A DNA stretch of 64,000 bases from Thaumarchaeota archaeon CSP1-1 (GCA_001443365.1 LDXL01000001.1:1-64000); one strand, 5' to 3'; positions 16,329-25,032 are shown, numbered from the stretch's first letter. Notes: generated by a model not told the origin, from the letters alone. A program made the numbers and translations.

Positions 16329-16607
16329 TTGCAGGAGGTAGGCGAAATAATGCATTTGGCCAATAGTGGCAGAGTTATCATACGTCTTTCAAAAACTTTG
16401 GAAGAAGGTCAGATAATTTGTGACGAAAAAAGTAGTAAGATAGCAAAAGTTACGGAGATGATAGGTCCAATTGGAAAACCATATGCATCTGCCATTCCGT
16501 TGACAAACAACGTAAAAAAATACGTTGGTAAGAAAGTTTTTGCACTCGCGTCTTCTCCTGTAAAAAAATATAAAAAATTAAGGAGAAAAAGAAATGAACG
16601 CAATTGA
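16329..16607 (+). CDS. gar1: H/ACA ribonucleoprotein Gar1-like protein
   Basis: Gar1 is part of the box H/ACA pseudouridylation complex with Cbf5, Nop10 and L7Ae. This 92-residue protein has the small beta-barrel pattern MQEVGEIMHLANSGRVIIRL, then VTEMIGPIGKPYASAIP and YVGKKVFAL, with a basic tail. I chose the TTG at 16329 over the ATG at 16350. Archaeal Gar1 begins with a M-x-x-[VL]-G-x-[VI]-x-H strand, and this is reproduced only from TTG. The AGGAGGT at 16333-16339 that looks like a Shine-Dalgarno is then coding sequence. The last 14 bases overlap the next TFB gene. Confidence 0.88.
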   Translation: MQEVGEIMHLANSGRVIIRLSKTLEEGQIICDEKSSKIAKVTEMIGPIGKPYASAIPLTNNVKKYVGKKVFALASSPVKKYKKLRRKRNERN

Positions 16608-17553
16608 AATAGAAAAATGCTGTCCTGAATGTGAATCATCACTAATTGATGACGTTCAGAATGGTGAAAGGATTTGTTCGGGCTGCGGCGTAGTCGTTGC
16701 AGAACAAATGGCAGATTATGGTCCAGAAGCAAGGAGCAGTAGTTTAGAAGAAAAAATGAAACTAGCAAGAGCAACAGGCCAAACGACATATTCTCAACAT
16801 GACTTGGGAATTACAACAGAGATTTCTATCAGCACCAAAGATTTCAGCGGAAAATCGATCAGTTCTGATGTAGCAAACCAAATGAATAATCTAAGAAAAT
16901 GGCAACAAAGAGTAAGAGTCTCATCTCCAAGAGAAAGAAGACTGTCAAGTGTACTAGGAAAAATTGGAGAAACTTGTAAGGTTCTTACCCTACCAAAAAA
17001 TGTACTTGAGACTGCATCGATGATTTATAGAAGTCTAGATGGCAAAGTTGACGTCAAAGGCAAATCAGTCGCAAGCATTTCAGCAGCTACCATTTTCATG
17101 GCTTGCAAACAATGTGACGTTATCAGATCCCTCGATGAAATATGTGCAGGAATTAGTACAGTAAAAGATCTCAAATCCAAAACCAAACTAGCCGCAAGAT
17201 ACTATAGAACTATGGTAATGGAACTAGGAGCATCTTCAACACCTGTTATAACAATGGACAAGTACATCTCTAAAATTGCAAATCTAACAAAAACAGATGT
17301 ACGAGTTGAACGACTTGCATTAGAAATTTCAGAAAAAACTAAAAACCGCAACCTTGCTGATGGAAAGGCTCCTAATGGTATCGCAGCAGCATATCTTTAT
17401 GTTGCATCGATATTGCTTGGTCAAAACGTCCTCCAACGGGATGTTTCAAGCGTTGCAGGAGTGACTGAAGTTACAATTCGTAACAGATGTAAAGAAATTC
17501 TAACTAGTTACAGATTATGCGTAACTCTTCGACCATCACTAGCCAAAATCTAA
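16594..17553 (+). CDS. tfb: Second transcription initiation factor IIB (TFB)
   Basis: This is a 319-residue TFB paralogue. The zinc ribbon has C10, C13, C28 and C31; DYGPEARSS corresponds to the B-reader region; two cyclin repeats follow, ending in GVTEVTIRNRCKE. It differs widely from the TFB at 9354, for example in the linker and the C-terminal extension SYRLCVTLRPSLAKI. It overlaps gar1 by 14 bases, so it is read from the same transcript. That couples a basal transcription factor to an RNA-modification gene. A T-rich tract after the stop may end the transcript. Confidence 0.93.
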   Translation: MNAIEIEKCCPECESSLIDDVQNGERICSGCGVVVAEQMADYGPEARSSSLEEKMKLARATGQTTYSQHDLGITTEISISTKDFSGKSISSDVANQMNNLRKWQQRVRVSSPRERRLSSVLGKIGETCKVLTLPKNVLETASMIYRSLDGKVDVKGKSVASISAATIFMACKQCDVIRSLDEICAGISTVKDLKSKTKLAARYYRTMVMELGASSTPVITMDKYISKIANLTKTDVRVERLALEISEKTKNRNLADGKAPNGIAAAYLYVASILLGQNVLQRDVSSVAGVTEVTIRNRCKEILTSYRLCVTLRPSLAKI

Positions 17554-17562
17554 ATCCACACC

Positions 17563-17583
17563 CCTTTTATTTTATTTTAAATC
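17563..17583 (+). terminator. Possible T-rich terminator after tfb
   Basis: A pyrimidine-rich CCCCTTTTATTTTATTTT tract begins about 10 bases after the second TFB stop. Archaeal RNA polymerase terminates on such oligo-T runs without needing a hairpin. The assignment rests on position and composition alone. Confidence 0.3.
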
Positions 17584-17672
17584 AATTAGTGGTAATTCTA
17601 TAAATTTAGAATAGCGCATTAGGAGAAGCTAAAATTCGTCTCTGTTATATAGTGAAAAAGAGAATTAGGTCC

Positions 17673-18449
17673 ATGGCAGTTCTGGAAATAAAAGACCTTC
17701 ATGTAAAAATAGGAGGAAAAGAAATACTCAAAGGAGTTAATCTAAAAACTGGTCCAGGCGAGGTTCATGCAATCATGGGGCCTAATGGTTCTGGTAAAAG
17801 TACACTAGCTTACACACTTCTTGCACATCCCAAGTATGAAGTAACACAGGGGGACATCTTACTTGACGGAGAAAGTATTTTGGATCTAAAAGCTGATGAG
17901 CGAGCTAAAAAAGGCCTCTTTCTAGGATTTCAGTATCCAACTGAAGTCTCTGGTGTTGGTTTTTCACATTTTCTTAGAACGGCTTACAATGCACTAAGTA
18001 AAGCCCTGCAAGGCGATGATCGTGAAGTCTTCATTACAGTGAGAGAATTTCAAAATTATTTGAAAAAAAACATCAATGCTGTTGGATTAAAAGACGACTT
18101 TTTAGCAAGATATCTCAATGAGGGATTTTCTGGCGGTGAAAAGAAAAGATCTGAAGTATTGCAGATGGCTGTACTAAAACCAAAAATTTCAATTTTAGAT
18201 GAACCTGATTCTGGATTGGACATTGATGCAGTACAAGCTGTTGCAAAATCAATCAGTCAAGTTTCTGGAAAAGATTCTACTACAATTATTATTACTCACT
18301 ATGCTAGGATCCTAAACTTCCTTGACAAATTAGATTTTGTTCATGTCTTTTCTAATGGAAAGATAATAAAAAGTGGAGATGCGACTTTGGCTGCAGAGTT
18401 AGAGAAAAAGGGATACGAGTGGATCTTAGAAAATCAACCTGCATCATAA
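17673..18449 (+). CDS. sufC: Fe-S assembly ATPase SufC
   Basis: SufC is the ABC-type ATPase that drives the SufBD scaffold during iron-sulfur cluster assembly. The protein has the Walker A GPNGSGKSTLAY, the SufC-specific FLGFQYPTEVSGV, the signature FSGGEKKRSEVLQMA, the Walker B ISILDEPDSGLDIDA, and a switch His in IIITHYARIL. I chose ATG 17673 (258 residues), because it suits the family length and lies about 25 bases after GTTATATAGT. A GTG at 17652 is also in frame. SufB and SufD are encoded 15 kb away on the other strand, an unusual split. Confidence 0.95.
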   Translation: MAVLEIKDLHVKIGGKEILKGVNLKTGPGEVHAIMGPNGSGKSTLAYTLLAHPKYEVTQGDILLDGESILDLKADERAKKGLFLGFQYPTEVSGVGFSHFLRTAYNALSKALQGDDREVFITVREFQNYLKKNINAVGLKDDFLARYLNEGFSGGEKKRSEVLQMAVLKPKISILDEPDSGLDIDAVQAVAKSISQVSGKDSTTIIITHYARILNFLDKLDFVHVFSNGKIIKSGDATLAAELEKKGYEWILENQPAS

Positions 18450-18486
18450 AAATTTCTAAAAATAAGTAGTATGATTTTCAATTAAG

Positions 18487-18702
18487 ATGGCTTTGTACGA
18501 GGTATTTGTAGAGTTTCAGAAAGATTTTGTTAAAGTTAAGGGAAATCAAGTTACCATAGGTGTGAAATCAAAACCAATCAAAGGGGAGGCAAATAAAGAG
18601 ATAATTAAAAAATTAGCCAAACATTTTGGGGTTTCTTCCTCGTCTGTGACTATAAGATCAGGTCAAAAAACGAAAAAAAAGATAGTTGAAATATTGGGCT
18701 GA
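18487..18702 (+). CDS. DUF167 (YggU-like) family protein
   Basis: This 71-residue protein has the DUF167 pattern: a basic beta strand with VTIGVKSKPIKGEANKEIIKKLAKHFGV followed by SVTIRSGQKTKKKIVEI. The family is small, conserved and of unknown function. The ATG lies 37 bases after sufC on the same strand, so co-transcription is possible, though it may only be adjacency. Confidence 0.85.
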   Translation: MALYEVFVEFQKDFVKVKGNQVTIGVKSKPIKGEANKEIIKKLAKHFGVSSSSVTIRSGQKTKKKIVEILG

Positions 18703-18746
18703 AAACTAGGAGTACTTTTTTATTCACATAAGTTAGAGAGGTATCC

Positions 18747-19430
18747 ATGGAATCAAGTACAGAAGCAGAAAGAAAGTTCTATTTTAATTTCTCATTTTTC
18801 AAAGTTGATCCGAAATGGAGATGGATGGCAGATCTAGCCAAGGAAGAGTCTGCAAAAGAGGTTGAAAATGTTATTGGAAATTCAGGTATACGATTTAGAT
18901 CATATTCAACGCTAGGATTGCGAGATGATGCAGATTTTATGTTCTGGTTTGCAGCAGAATCAGTAGAAGAGATACAAACTGCAATTTCAAAACTCTACCT
19001 AACTGTTTTTGGAAAATATATCACACCATCTCATGTTTACCTTTCAGCTACAAGGCCTTCGATTTATGCAAAAACAGGAAAGGTTCCTTCTTTTGTTGCA
19101 GGAGAAGAAGCCAGACAATATGTTATAGTGTATCCATTTATCAAAACAAGGGATTGGTATCTCTTGCCGGTTCAACAAAGACAAAAATTGATGGAAGAAC
19201 ATATCGAAGTAGGTAAAAGCTATCCACAAGTAGTTCTTAACACAACTTACTCTTTTGGAATTCATGATGAAGATTTCATGTTGGCATTTGAAACAGATGA
19301 TCTTCATTCATTTCAAAATCTCATAATGGATTTGAGAGGAACCCAAGTTTCCAAATATGTTGCAGTAGACACACCAATGATTGTTTGTGTTAAAAAGGAT
19401 ATTATTCCTTTAATATCCAGTCTTGGATAA
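18747..19430 (+). CDS. Chlorite-dismutase-family heme protein, HemQ/ChdC-like
   Basis: This 227-residue protein belongs to the chlorite dismutase superfamily. The segment VYPFIKTRDWYLLPVQQRQK is followed by LMEEH. By eye it aligns with coproheme decarboxylases, placing a Tyr at Y129, a Lys at K133 and the proximal heme His at H152. The distal position that is Arg in true chlorite dismutases appears to be Leu here, arguing against chlorite dismutation. ChdC enzymes turn coproheme into heme b. Fused ahbAB and other tetrapyrrole genes nearby support a heme role. The stop overlaps the next start by one base. Confidence 0.8.
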   Translation: MESSTEAERKFYFNFSFFKVDPKWRWMADLAKEESAKEVENVIGNSGIRFRSYSTLGLRDDADFMFWFAAESVEEIQTAISKLYLTVFGKYITPSHVYLSATRPSIYAKTGKVPSFVAGEEARQYVIVYPFIKTRDWYLLPVQQRQKLMEEHIEVGKSYPQVVLNTTYSFGIHDEDFMLAFETDDLHSFQNLIMDLRGTQVSKYVAVDTPMIVCVKKDIIPLISSLG

Positions 19431-19975
19431 TGGATGCACTAAAAGAATGGGCAACTGTGGTACATGCACTTGAAAACGGAGAACAAACAGTTATTTTACG
19501 AAAAGGTGGGATTCTTGAAACTGTTTCTGGATTTAAAATTGAAGCAAAAAAATTTCTTTTATTTCCAACATTTGAACACCAAGAGATAAAAAATCTAAAA
19601 CCACAATTTCATAGTTACTTGGATATTGTAAAACAAAATCTCTCGCATAATGAATATAACAAAATTACATCCTATGCTGAAGTAGTAGATGAAGTAGATA
19701 TAGAATCACAAGAAAAAATCAATGCATTATCACAGTTTCATATTTGGAGTGAATCTTACATTAAAGAGAGAATGAATTGGATGCCTGAAAAGCCAATTAA
19801 AGCGGTTTTTCTCAAAGTGTACAAAGTACCAGAGATTAAAATTCCTATAAGACCTGAATATCATGGGTGCAAATCTTGGATAAACATAAATGAAGATATT
19901 CAGGGAGGAAAACCTGTTTTGAGCGATACAGAACTTAACTCGAGATTTCAAAAATTTAAGGAGATTGTGAATTGA
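19430..19975 (+). CDS. DUF1802 family protein
   Basis: This 181-residue soluble protein opens with LKEWATVVHALENGEQTVILRKGGI, the hallmark of DUF1802, and later has FLLFPTFEHQ and a C-terminal YHGCKSWI segment. The family function is unknown. Its ATG overlaps the stop of the HemQ-like gene (TAATG) and its end overlaps the next reductase, so the three form an operon. This hints at a link with tetrapyrrole or redox metabolism. Confidence 0.8.
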   Translation: MDALKEWATVVHALENGEQTVILRKGGILETVSGFKIEAKKFLLFPTFEHQEIKNLKPQFHSYLDIVKQNLSHNEYNKITSYAEVVDEVDIESQEKINALSQFHIWSESYIKERMNWMPEKPIKAVFLKVYKVPEIKIPIRPEYHGCKSWININEDIQGGKPVLSDTELNSRFQKFKEIVN

Positions 19976-20970
19976 AATACAAGTCATTAGGAAAAAGTGG
20001 GATCAAAGTTTCTGAGATTGGATTTGGTGCATGGACAATTGCACTAAATTGGTGGGGTAAAGAAATTGATGAAGATGAAGCCAAACGTATGTTAAAAAAA
20101 GCATATGATGTGGGAATTAATTTCTTTGAAACCAGTGACATGTATGGAAAAGGAAAAAGCGAGAGACTGATTGGTGAGGTCTTCAAAGGAATGCGAAGTG
20201 AAATCGTCATTTCAACAAAATATGGGTATGATTTTGAAAAAGTAGATCAGATTGGACATAAAGAACTGCCACAACGATTTGATCCTGAATTTACAGATCA
20301 TGCTTTGAATAATAGTTTAGAGCGTCTTCAGACTGATTACATAGATGTTTATGGGTTACATAATCCTAAATTAAAACACATTCACAATGACACAATTTTC
20401 CAAACTTTTGATAAAAAAATACGAGAAGGAAAAATTAAAACCTGTCAAGTTGCATTAGGTCCTGCAATTGGTTGGACTCAAGAAGGTCTAGATGCGATGG
20501 AGAGAGAAAACATTTCTGCCATACAGACAGTTTACAATATTTTGGAGCAAACGCCTGGAAACGAGTTGATGAAAAAGGCAGTCAGAAAAGATGTAGGAAT
20601 TCTAGTACGAGTTCCTGATGCATCAGGAATCCTTACAGAAAAAGTCGACGCAAATACGAAAATTGATGAAAAGGATCATCGCTCAGTTCGAAAGGGTGAA
20701 TGGGTTAGAGCCTCGCTAGAAAAGGTAGAACAACTAAGGCCAATTGCTAAGCGGAATGGTCTGAACATTACAGAACTTGCAATAAAATTCATTTTATCAA
20801 AGAAGGGAGTTTCTTCTGCATTACCCACTATGATTAGTACTGATGAAATTGAGATGTTTGCTGAAATGTCAGATGGCAATTACATTCCGGAATCTGATAT
20901 GAGGGAAATTGATGCTTTATACAATACTTGGCCTTCTTACGAATTAAAAGCCACACCTCAAACAGTCTGA
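19972..20970 (+). CDS. Aldo/keto reductase
   Basis: This 332-residue aldo/keto reductase begins MKYKSLGKSGIKVSEIGFGAW, the typical barrel opening. It keeps the Asp and Tyr of the catalytic tetrad in NFFETSDMYGKGKSE, a Lys in VISTKYGYDF and a His in VYGLHNP. The cofactor is expected to be NADPH; the substrate is unknown. The TTG start at 19972 overlaps the DUF1802 stop by 4 bases. It ends 17 bases from the convergent ahbAB stop. Confidence 0.88.
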   Translation: MKYKSLGKSGIKVSEIGFGAWTIALNWWGKEIDEDEAKRMLKKAYDVGINFFETSDMYGKGKSERLIGEVFKGMRSEIVISTKYGYDFEKVDQIGHKELPQRFDPEFTDHALNNSLERLQTDYIDVYGLHNPKLKHIHNDTIFQTFDKKIREGKIKTCQVALGPAIGWTQEGLDAMERENISAIQTVYNILEQTPGNELMKKAVRKDVGILVRVPDASGILTEKVDANTKIDEKDHRSVRKGEWVRASLEKVEQLRPIAKRNGLNITELAIKFILSKKGVSSALPTMISTDEIEMFAEMSDGNYIPESDMREIDALYNTWPSYELKATPQTV

Positions 20971-20987
20971 TCAGTTTAAAAATAATT

Positions 20988-22037
20988 TTACGCTGGAATT
21001 GTTTCCTCTAAGGAAAAATTCTGTTCAACAAAATATTCTACACGAGTCTTTTTGAATTCTCGTGCGCTAAATAAAATCTTGTAATCATCTACGTTGATCT
21101 GCTTTTGAATAGTTTTTGCCATCTCTTGTGCTTCATCTTCTGATTTACAGTGAATCATTGAAAATACATTGTAAGGCCAATCTGGATATACAGGTCGCTG
21201 ATAACAGTGACTAACTTGTGGAAATGCGCCAAGTTTTCCACCTACATCAGTGATACGTTCTTCAGGTACTTTCCATACGATCATTCCATTTGCAACAAAA
21301 CCTACATCTCTGTGACGAAGAATAGCTGCAAATCTTCTCATGACACCAATTTCTTCATAATTTCTTAGCTTATCAAAGATCTGTTCTTCAGTCATTCCAA
21401 GATTTTGTGCAACCTTTGAAAATGGTTTATCTACAATTTCTAGATCTTTTTGAAGTTCTCTAATGAACTCCTTGTCTTCTTCAGTAGGATTAAATTTTAC
21501 ATCACGAATTTTTTTCTTTTCTTCTGATGGTTTAATTTCATGCTTTTTTTCATCAACCATATCAAGCTTGACACCAATTTTGAATAGTTGTATTGTTGGA
21601 AGCAATCTAACCTTCTTAATTCCTTTGAGTTTTGAAAATTTATCAACTTCATTTTTTAGATCAGAGCCAGGGGGAACTGCCAAAGTAAACCACAAGTTAA
21701 ACTGGTGGTTTCTTTCATAGTTGTGACTTACACCAGGATGACGGTTAATTTGTTGAGCAACATAATCTAGCTTATCTGGCTCAATTTCCATTGCCACAAG
21801 TGAGCTTTTGTATCCAAGTTTTCGTGTATCAAAAATTGCACTGAGTTGTCGTAGAACTCCTATTTTTTTAAGATTGTTTAATCGTTCTTTTACAATCTCA
21901 GGAGTTATTTTAAATTTTTTTGCAATATCATGATATGGCTGTGAGGTAAGTGGAAAAGTCCATTGAATCTCATTTAGGATTTCCTTGTCTAGATTATCCA
22001 TGGTTGCAGTCAACATCACATGAAATTTCTCTTTCAA
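20988..22037 (-). CDS. ahbAB: Fused siroheme decarboxylase AhbA-AhbB
   Basis: AhbA and AhbB together decarboxylate siroheme to 12,18-didecarboxysiroheme in the alternative heme pathway. Here one 349-residue protein carries both Lrp-like halves, each with a winged helix and an effector/catalytic domain. The first half has HPGVSHNYERNHQFNLWFTL and the second has FPQVSHCYQRPVYPDWPYNV with FSMIH, the family signatures. A charged linker (residues about 170-185) joins them. The start is TTG at 22037 if leaderless, or ATG at 22016. It is divergent from the precorrin-2 dehydrogenase gene. The family also contains NirDLGH proteins of heme d1 synthesis. Confidence 0.88.
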   Translation of the reverse strand: MKEKFHVMLTATMDNLDKEILNEIQWTFPLTSQPYHDIAKKFKITPEIVKERLNNLKKIGVLRQLSAIFDTRKLGYKSSLVAMEIEPDKLDYVAQQINRHPGVSHNYERNHQFNLWFTLAVPPGSDLKNEVDKFSKLKGIKKVRLLPTIQLFKIGVKLDMVDEKKHEIKPSEEKKKIRDVKFNPTEEDKEFIRELQKDLEIVDKPFSKVAQNLGMTEEQIFDKLRNYEEIGVMRRFAAILRHRDVGFVANGMIVWKVPEERITDVGGKLGAFPQVSHCYQRPVYPDWPYNVFSMIHCKSEDEAQEMAKTIQKQINVDDYKILFSAREFKKTRVEYFVEQNFSLEETIPA

Positions 22038-22063
22038 TTAAAAATGTAGTGGATTCTTTGAAT

Positions 22064-22073
22064 CTATAAATAG
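22064..22073. promoter_or_regulatory. Shared divergent TATA element
   Basis: CTATAAATAG reads as a TATA box on both strands (CTATTTATAG on the other). It lies about 27 bases before the TTG at 22095 on the plus strand and about 31 bases before the TTG at 22037 on the minus strand. The whole divergent spacer is only 57 bases, so the two heme transcripts probably share one element. Confidence 0.55.
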
Positions 22074-22094
22074 AATTTCAATGGTGCCAGATCG

Positions 22095-22748
22095 TTGATA
22101 GTAGATTTTAATCTGAAAGGGAATTTAGTAATAGTAGTAGGGGGAGGAGCTGAAGGAATGAAAAAAGTAAATTCACTTCTAACTCAAGATTGCAAGATTT
22201 TAGTAATTAGTGACAAAGTCAATACACAGTTAGCAAATTATATCAAGCAAAAAAAAATTGATTTTAAAAAAACTAAATTAAAAGATGGAGATTTTCTTTC
22301 AAAATACAAACCATTTCTAGTAATGGCAGCAACAGATGATAGAGAGCTTAACAGGAAAATTATTCAAAAAGCAAAAAAAATGAAATGTTTTGTTTATGCT
22401 TCTGATGACCCTGAGGTAAGCGACTTTGCACACCCTTCTGTAATTAACATAGAAGATACTGTTCAGATTGCTATCTCAACAGGCGGTAGAAGTCCAGCTA
22501 TGGCAAGAAAACTAAAGTTACAAGCAGAAAAGATATTTAAAAAAATTATAAAAAAAGAAGACATTTACCAAATCAAATTACAGCAGATCGCTAGAGATGC
22601 AGCAAAAAAGATAATTCCTACCCAGTTAGAGCGAAAAAAATTCCTATATTCAGTATTAAACGATAAAGCGATTAAACAGTTAATAAAAGACAATAAACTA
22701 AAAAAAGCGCAACAGAGGGCTATGTTGATGTTAAGGAAGTGGAAATGA
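22095..22748 (+). CDS. Precorrin-2 dehydrogenase / sirohydrochlorin ferrochelatase
   Basis: This 217-residue protein resembles Met8 and the N-terminal part of CysG. It oxidises precorrin-2 to sirohydrochlorin with NAD and may insert iron to make siroheme. It has an N-terminal Rossmann motif VIVVGGGAEGMKKV and then the conserved AATDDRELNRKI and ASDDPEVSDFAHPSVI, which includes the catalytic Asp region. IAISTGGRSPAMARKL is diagnostic of the family. The start is TTG, about 27 bases from the shared TATA, so it is probably leaderless. Its stop overlaps hemA by ATGA. Confidence 0.9.
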   Translation: MIVDFNLKGNLVIVVGGGAEGMKKVNSLLTQDCKILVISDKVNTQLANYIKQKKIDFKKTKLKDGDFLSKYKPFLVMAATDDRELNRKIIQKAKKMKCFVYASDDPEVSDFAHPSVINIEDTVQIAISTGGRSPAMARKLKLQAEKIFKKIIKKEDIYQIKLQQIARDAAKKIIPTQLERKKFLYSVLNDKAIKQLIKDNKLKKAQQRAMLMLRKWK

Positions 22749-24001
22749 ATCAAGATATTATTAATGCTAGAGTTACATTTCGTAATTCACCCATTCATGT
22801 TTTAGAGAAGTTTACATTCAAGGATCTTGATGATGCTTATTCTCATTTTAAAAAACATTCGGGATTATCAGAATGTGTAATATTACAAACTTGTAACAGA
22901 GTAGAGTTATTTGGTACAGCAAAAGATTACGACCTTGAAAAAATAAAAAAGACATGGGCATCTCTTGCAGGTCTAGAAGAGGCTGCATTCAAGGAAAATC
23001 TAGAGCTAAGTGAAAATGAAGAAGTTTATCATCATTTGCTAAAATTAACTTCAGGTCTGGATTCAATGGTTTTAGGAGAAGAGCAAATACTAGGACAAAT
23101 CAAAAATTCAATTACAGCTGCAAGACAAGCCAAGTTTTCAGGAGAGCGTCTTAATACACTATTTGATAAAGCAATTCAAATTGGAACCAGAGTAAGAAAC
23201 TCAACTGGAATTAGTAGAGGTGGGATATCAGTTGGTTCAATGGCTGTCAAACTTGCAGAAGAGAATGTTGATGATCTAAAAACAAAACGTATTCTGTTAA
23301 TTGGAACAGGAGAATCTGCTACACTAGTTGCAAAATCTCTCAAAAAAAGGGCTTATGAATTTTTTATTTCTAGTAGAACACTTGAGAGATCAAAGGCATT
23401 TGCTGAAACACTTGGTGGTAAACCAATTAGGTTTGAAGAGGTGTTATCAGGTTTTGATAAATACGATGTGTTATTTGTTGCAACTTCGGCTCCATATTTT
23501 CTTGTTACATATGACCGGATTAAACAAGCAATGGATACAAAACAAAACGGCATTATGATTTTAGATTTATCAAATCCAAGAACAGTGGATGAAAAAGTAG
23601 CAACTCTTCCAGGAATTAAACTTATGAATCTTGATCAAATAGCAGAACTGGTAGATAAAAACATGAGGAGCAGAATAGGTAAGGTTTCAGCCGTTGAAAA
23701 TATAATTAGTGAAGAATTACTAGTAGTTGAGGCATCAATGAAACGACTAGACGCAGAACCAATTGTTAAGGATGTATTCAAAAATATAGATTTACTCAGA
23801 ATAAAAGAATTACAAAAGGCTCTTCAAATGCTAGGTGAGACTGACGAAAAACGTGTCAAAATTATTGAAGAGCTTACAAAAGCTGTTGTAGAAAGTATTG
23901 TGTCCGCACCAATGAATAATCTTAGAAAAGCTTCGGAGCAAGGAAATCCAGAGTTACTTGATGCTGCAAGTAAACTTTTTGATTATAATAAAAAAGATTA
24001 G
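22745..24001 (+). CDS. hemA: Glutamyl-tRNA reductase HemA
   Basis: HemA reduces glutamyl-tRNA-Glu to glutamate-1-semialdehyde, the first committed step to tetrapyrroles. The nucleophilic Cys lies in LQTCNRVELFG. The family motif LKLTSGLDSMVLGEEQILGQ and the NADPH-binding IGTGESATLVAKSL are present, followed by the C-terminal dimerisation helices. I chose ATG 22745 (418 residues), which forms an ATGA overlap with the preceding stop; a GTG six bases earlier is also in frame. hemB follows after about 47 bases, while hemL is 15 kb away with hemC, cobA and hemD. Confidence 0.95.
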   Translation: MNQDIINARVTFRNSPIHVLEKFTFKDLDDAYSHFKKHSGLSECVILQTCNRVELFGTAKDYDLEKIKKTWASLAGLEEAAFKENLELSENEEVYHHLLKLTSGLDSMVLGEEQILGQIKNSITAARQAKFSGERLNTLFDKAIQIGTRVRNSTGISRGGISVGSMAVKLAEENVDDLKTKRILLIGTGESATLVAKSLKKRAYEFFISSRTLERSKAFAETLGGKPIRFEEVLSGFDKYDVLFVATSAPYFLVTYDRIKQAMDTKQNGIMILDLSNPRTVDEKVATLPGIKLMNLDQIAELVDKNMRSRIGKVSAVENIISEELLVVEASMKRLDAEPIVKDVFKNIDLLRIKELQKALQMLGETDEKRVKIIEELTKAVVESIVSAPMNNLRKASEQGNPELLDAASKLFDYNKKD

Positions 24002-24048
24002 TGATTTTAGCAGACTAGAATTATATAACTAACAAATGGATTTTTGAC

Positions 24049-25029
24049 ATGTCAACTTTTCCTAATCGACGTCTTAGAAGATTACGAAAAAGTGAAAAGA
24101 TTCGTGAATTAGTTCAAGAAACACGGCTCTCGACAAAAGATTTCATTTGTCCTGTCTTCGTCCAAGAAGATTTGAAAAAGTCTGTCAAAATTGATTCAAT
24201 GCCTGATATTGAGAGATTTCCTCTAGATGGCATAAATGATGAAGTAGACAGGATTATTGATTTAGGAATTCCAGCAATAATGCTATTTGGTCTCCCGTCA
24301 TCAAAGGACGATGTAGGTAGCGCTGCATTTGATGAAAATGGAATAGTTCAAAAGGCAATAACTCAAATTCGAAAGAATTTTGGTGACAAAATTGCGATCA
24401 TGGCAGATGTATGTCTTTGCCAGTATACCAAATCAGGACATTGCGGAATAATTAAAGACAATAAAATTGATAATGATTCTAGTATTGAAACTTTAGCAAA
24501 AATTGCAGTTAGCCAAGCTAAGGCAGGTGTTGATGTAGTATCACCATCTGCCATGATGGATGGTCAGGTTATTACAATACGTCGTGGATTAGATGACGCA
24601 GGGTTCTCTGATGTTGCAATAATGTCCCATTCTGCAAAACATCGTTCATCATTTTATTCTCCTTTCCGTGATGCTGCGGAATGTGCGCCACAGTTTGGAG
24701 ACAGGAAAACTTACCAGATTCCATTTAGTAATGCACGTGAAGCAATGAGAGAAGTGGAGATGGATGTTAATGAAGGAGTTGACATTGTTATGATTAAACC
24801 AGCTTTGGCATATCTTGATATAATTGCGGAAACAAAAAAACGATTTAATGTTCCAATTTCTGCGTATAGCGTATCTGGAGAATATGCACTTGTAAAAGGT
24901 GCAGCAAAACAAGGATGGATTCAAGAAAACGATGTAATCACAGAGATTCTGTATTCAATTAAACGAGCAGGTGCAGATATGATAGTTACATATTTTGCAA
25001 AATCTGGTGCAAAGATCCTCAACGAATAA
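24049..25029 (+). CDS. hemB: Porphobilinogen synthase HemB
   Basis: HemB condenses two 5-aminolevulinates to porphobilinogen. The 326-residue TIM barrel has the zinc-type cysteine motif DVCLCQYTKSGHCG, and the active-site lysines lie in the SHSAKHRSSFYSPFRDAAE and MIKPALAYLD regions. The length and motifs are standard. The ATG follows a short AT-rich spacer after hemA on the same strand. A 103-residue hypothetical gene starts 3 bases after its stop. Confidence 0.96.
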   Translation: MSTFPNRRLRRLRKSEKIRELVQETRLSTKDFICPVFVQEDLKKSVKIDSMPDIERFPLDGINDEVDRIIDLGIPAIMLFGLPSSKDDVGSAAFDENGIVQKAITQIRKNFGDKIAIMADVCLCQYTKSGHCGIIKDNKIDNDSSIETLAKIAVSQAKAGVDVVSPSAMMDGQVITIRRGLDDAGFSDVAIMSHSAKHRSSFYSPFRDAAECAPQFGDRKTYQIPFSNAREAMREVEMDVNEGVDIVMIKPALAYLDIIAETKKRFNVPISAYSVSGEYALVKGAAKQGWIQENDVITEILYSIKRAGADMIVTYFAKSGAKILNE

Positions 25030-25032
25030 CCC

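Noticed and set aside
19044-19307. Minus-strand frame rich in Cys and Phe opposite the HemQ-like gene
   Set aside because: It is an antisense shadow of a well-supported gene with no start context.
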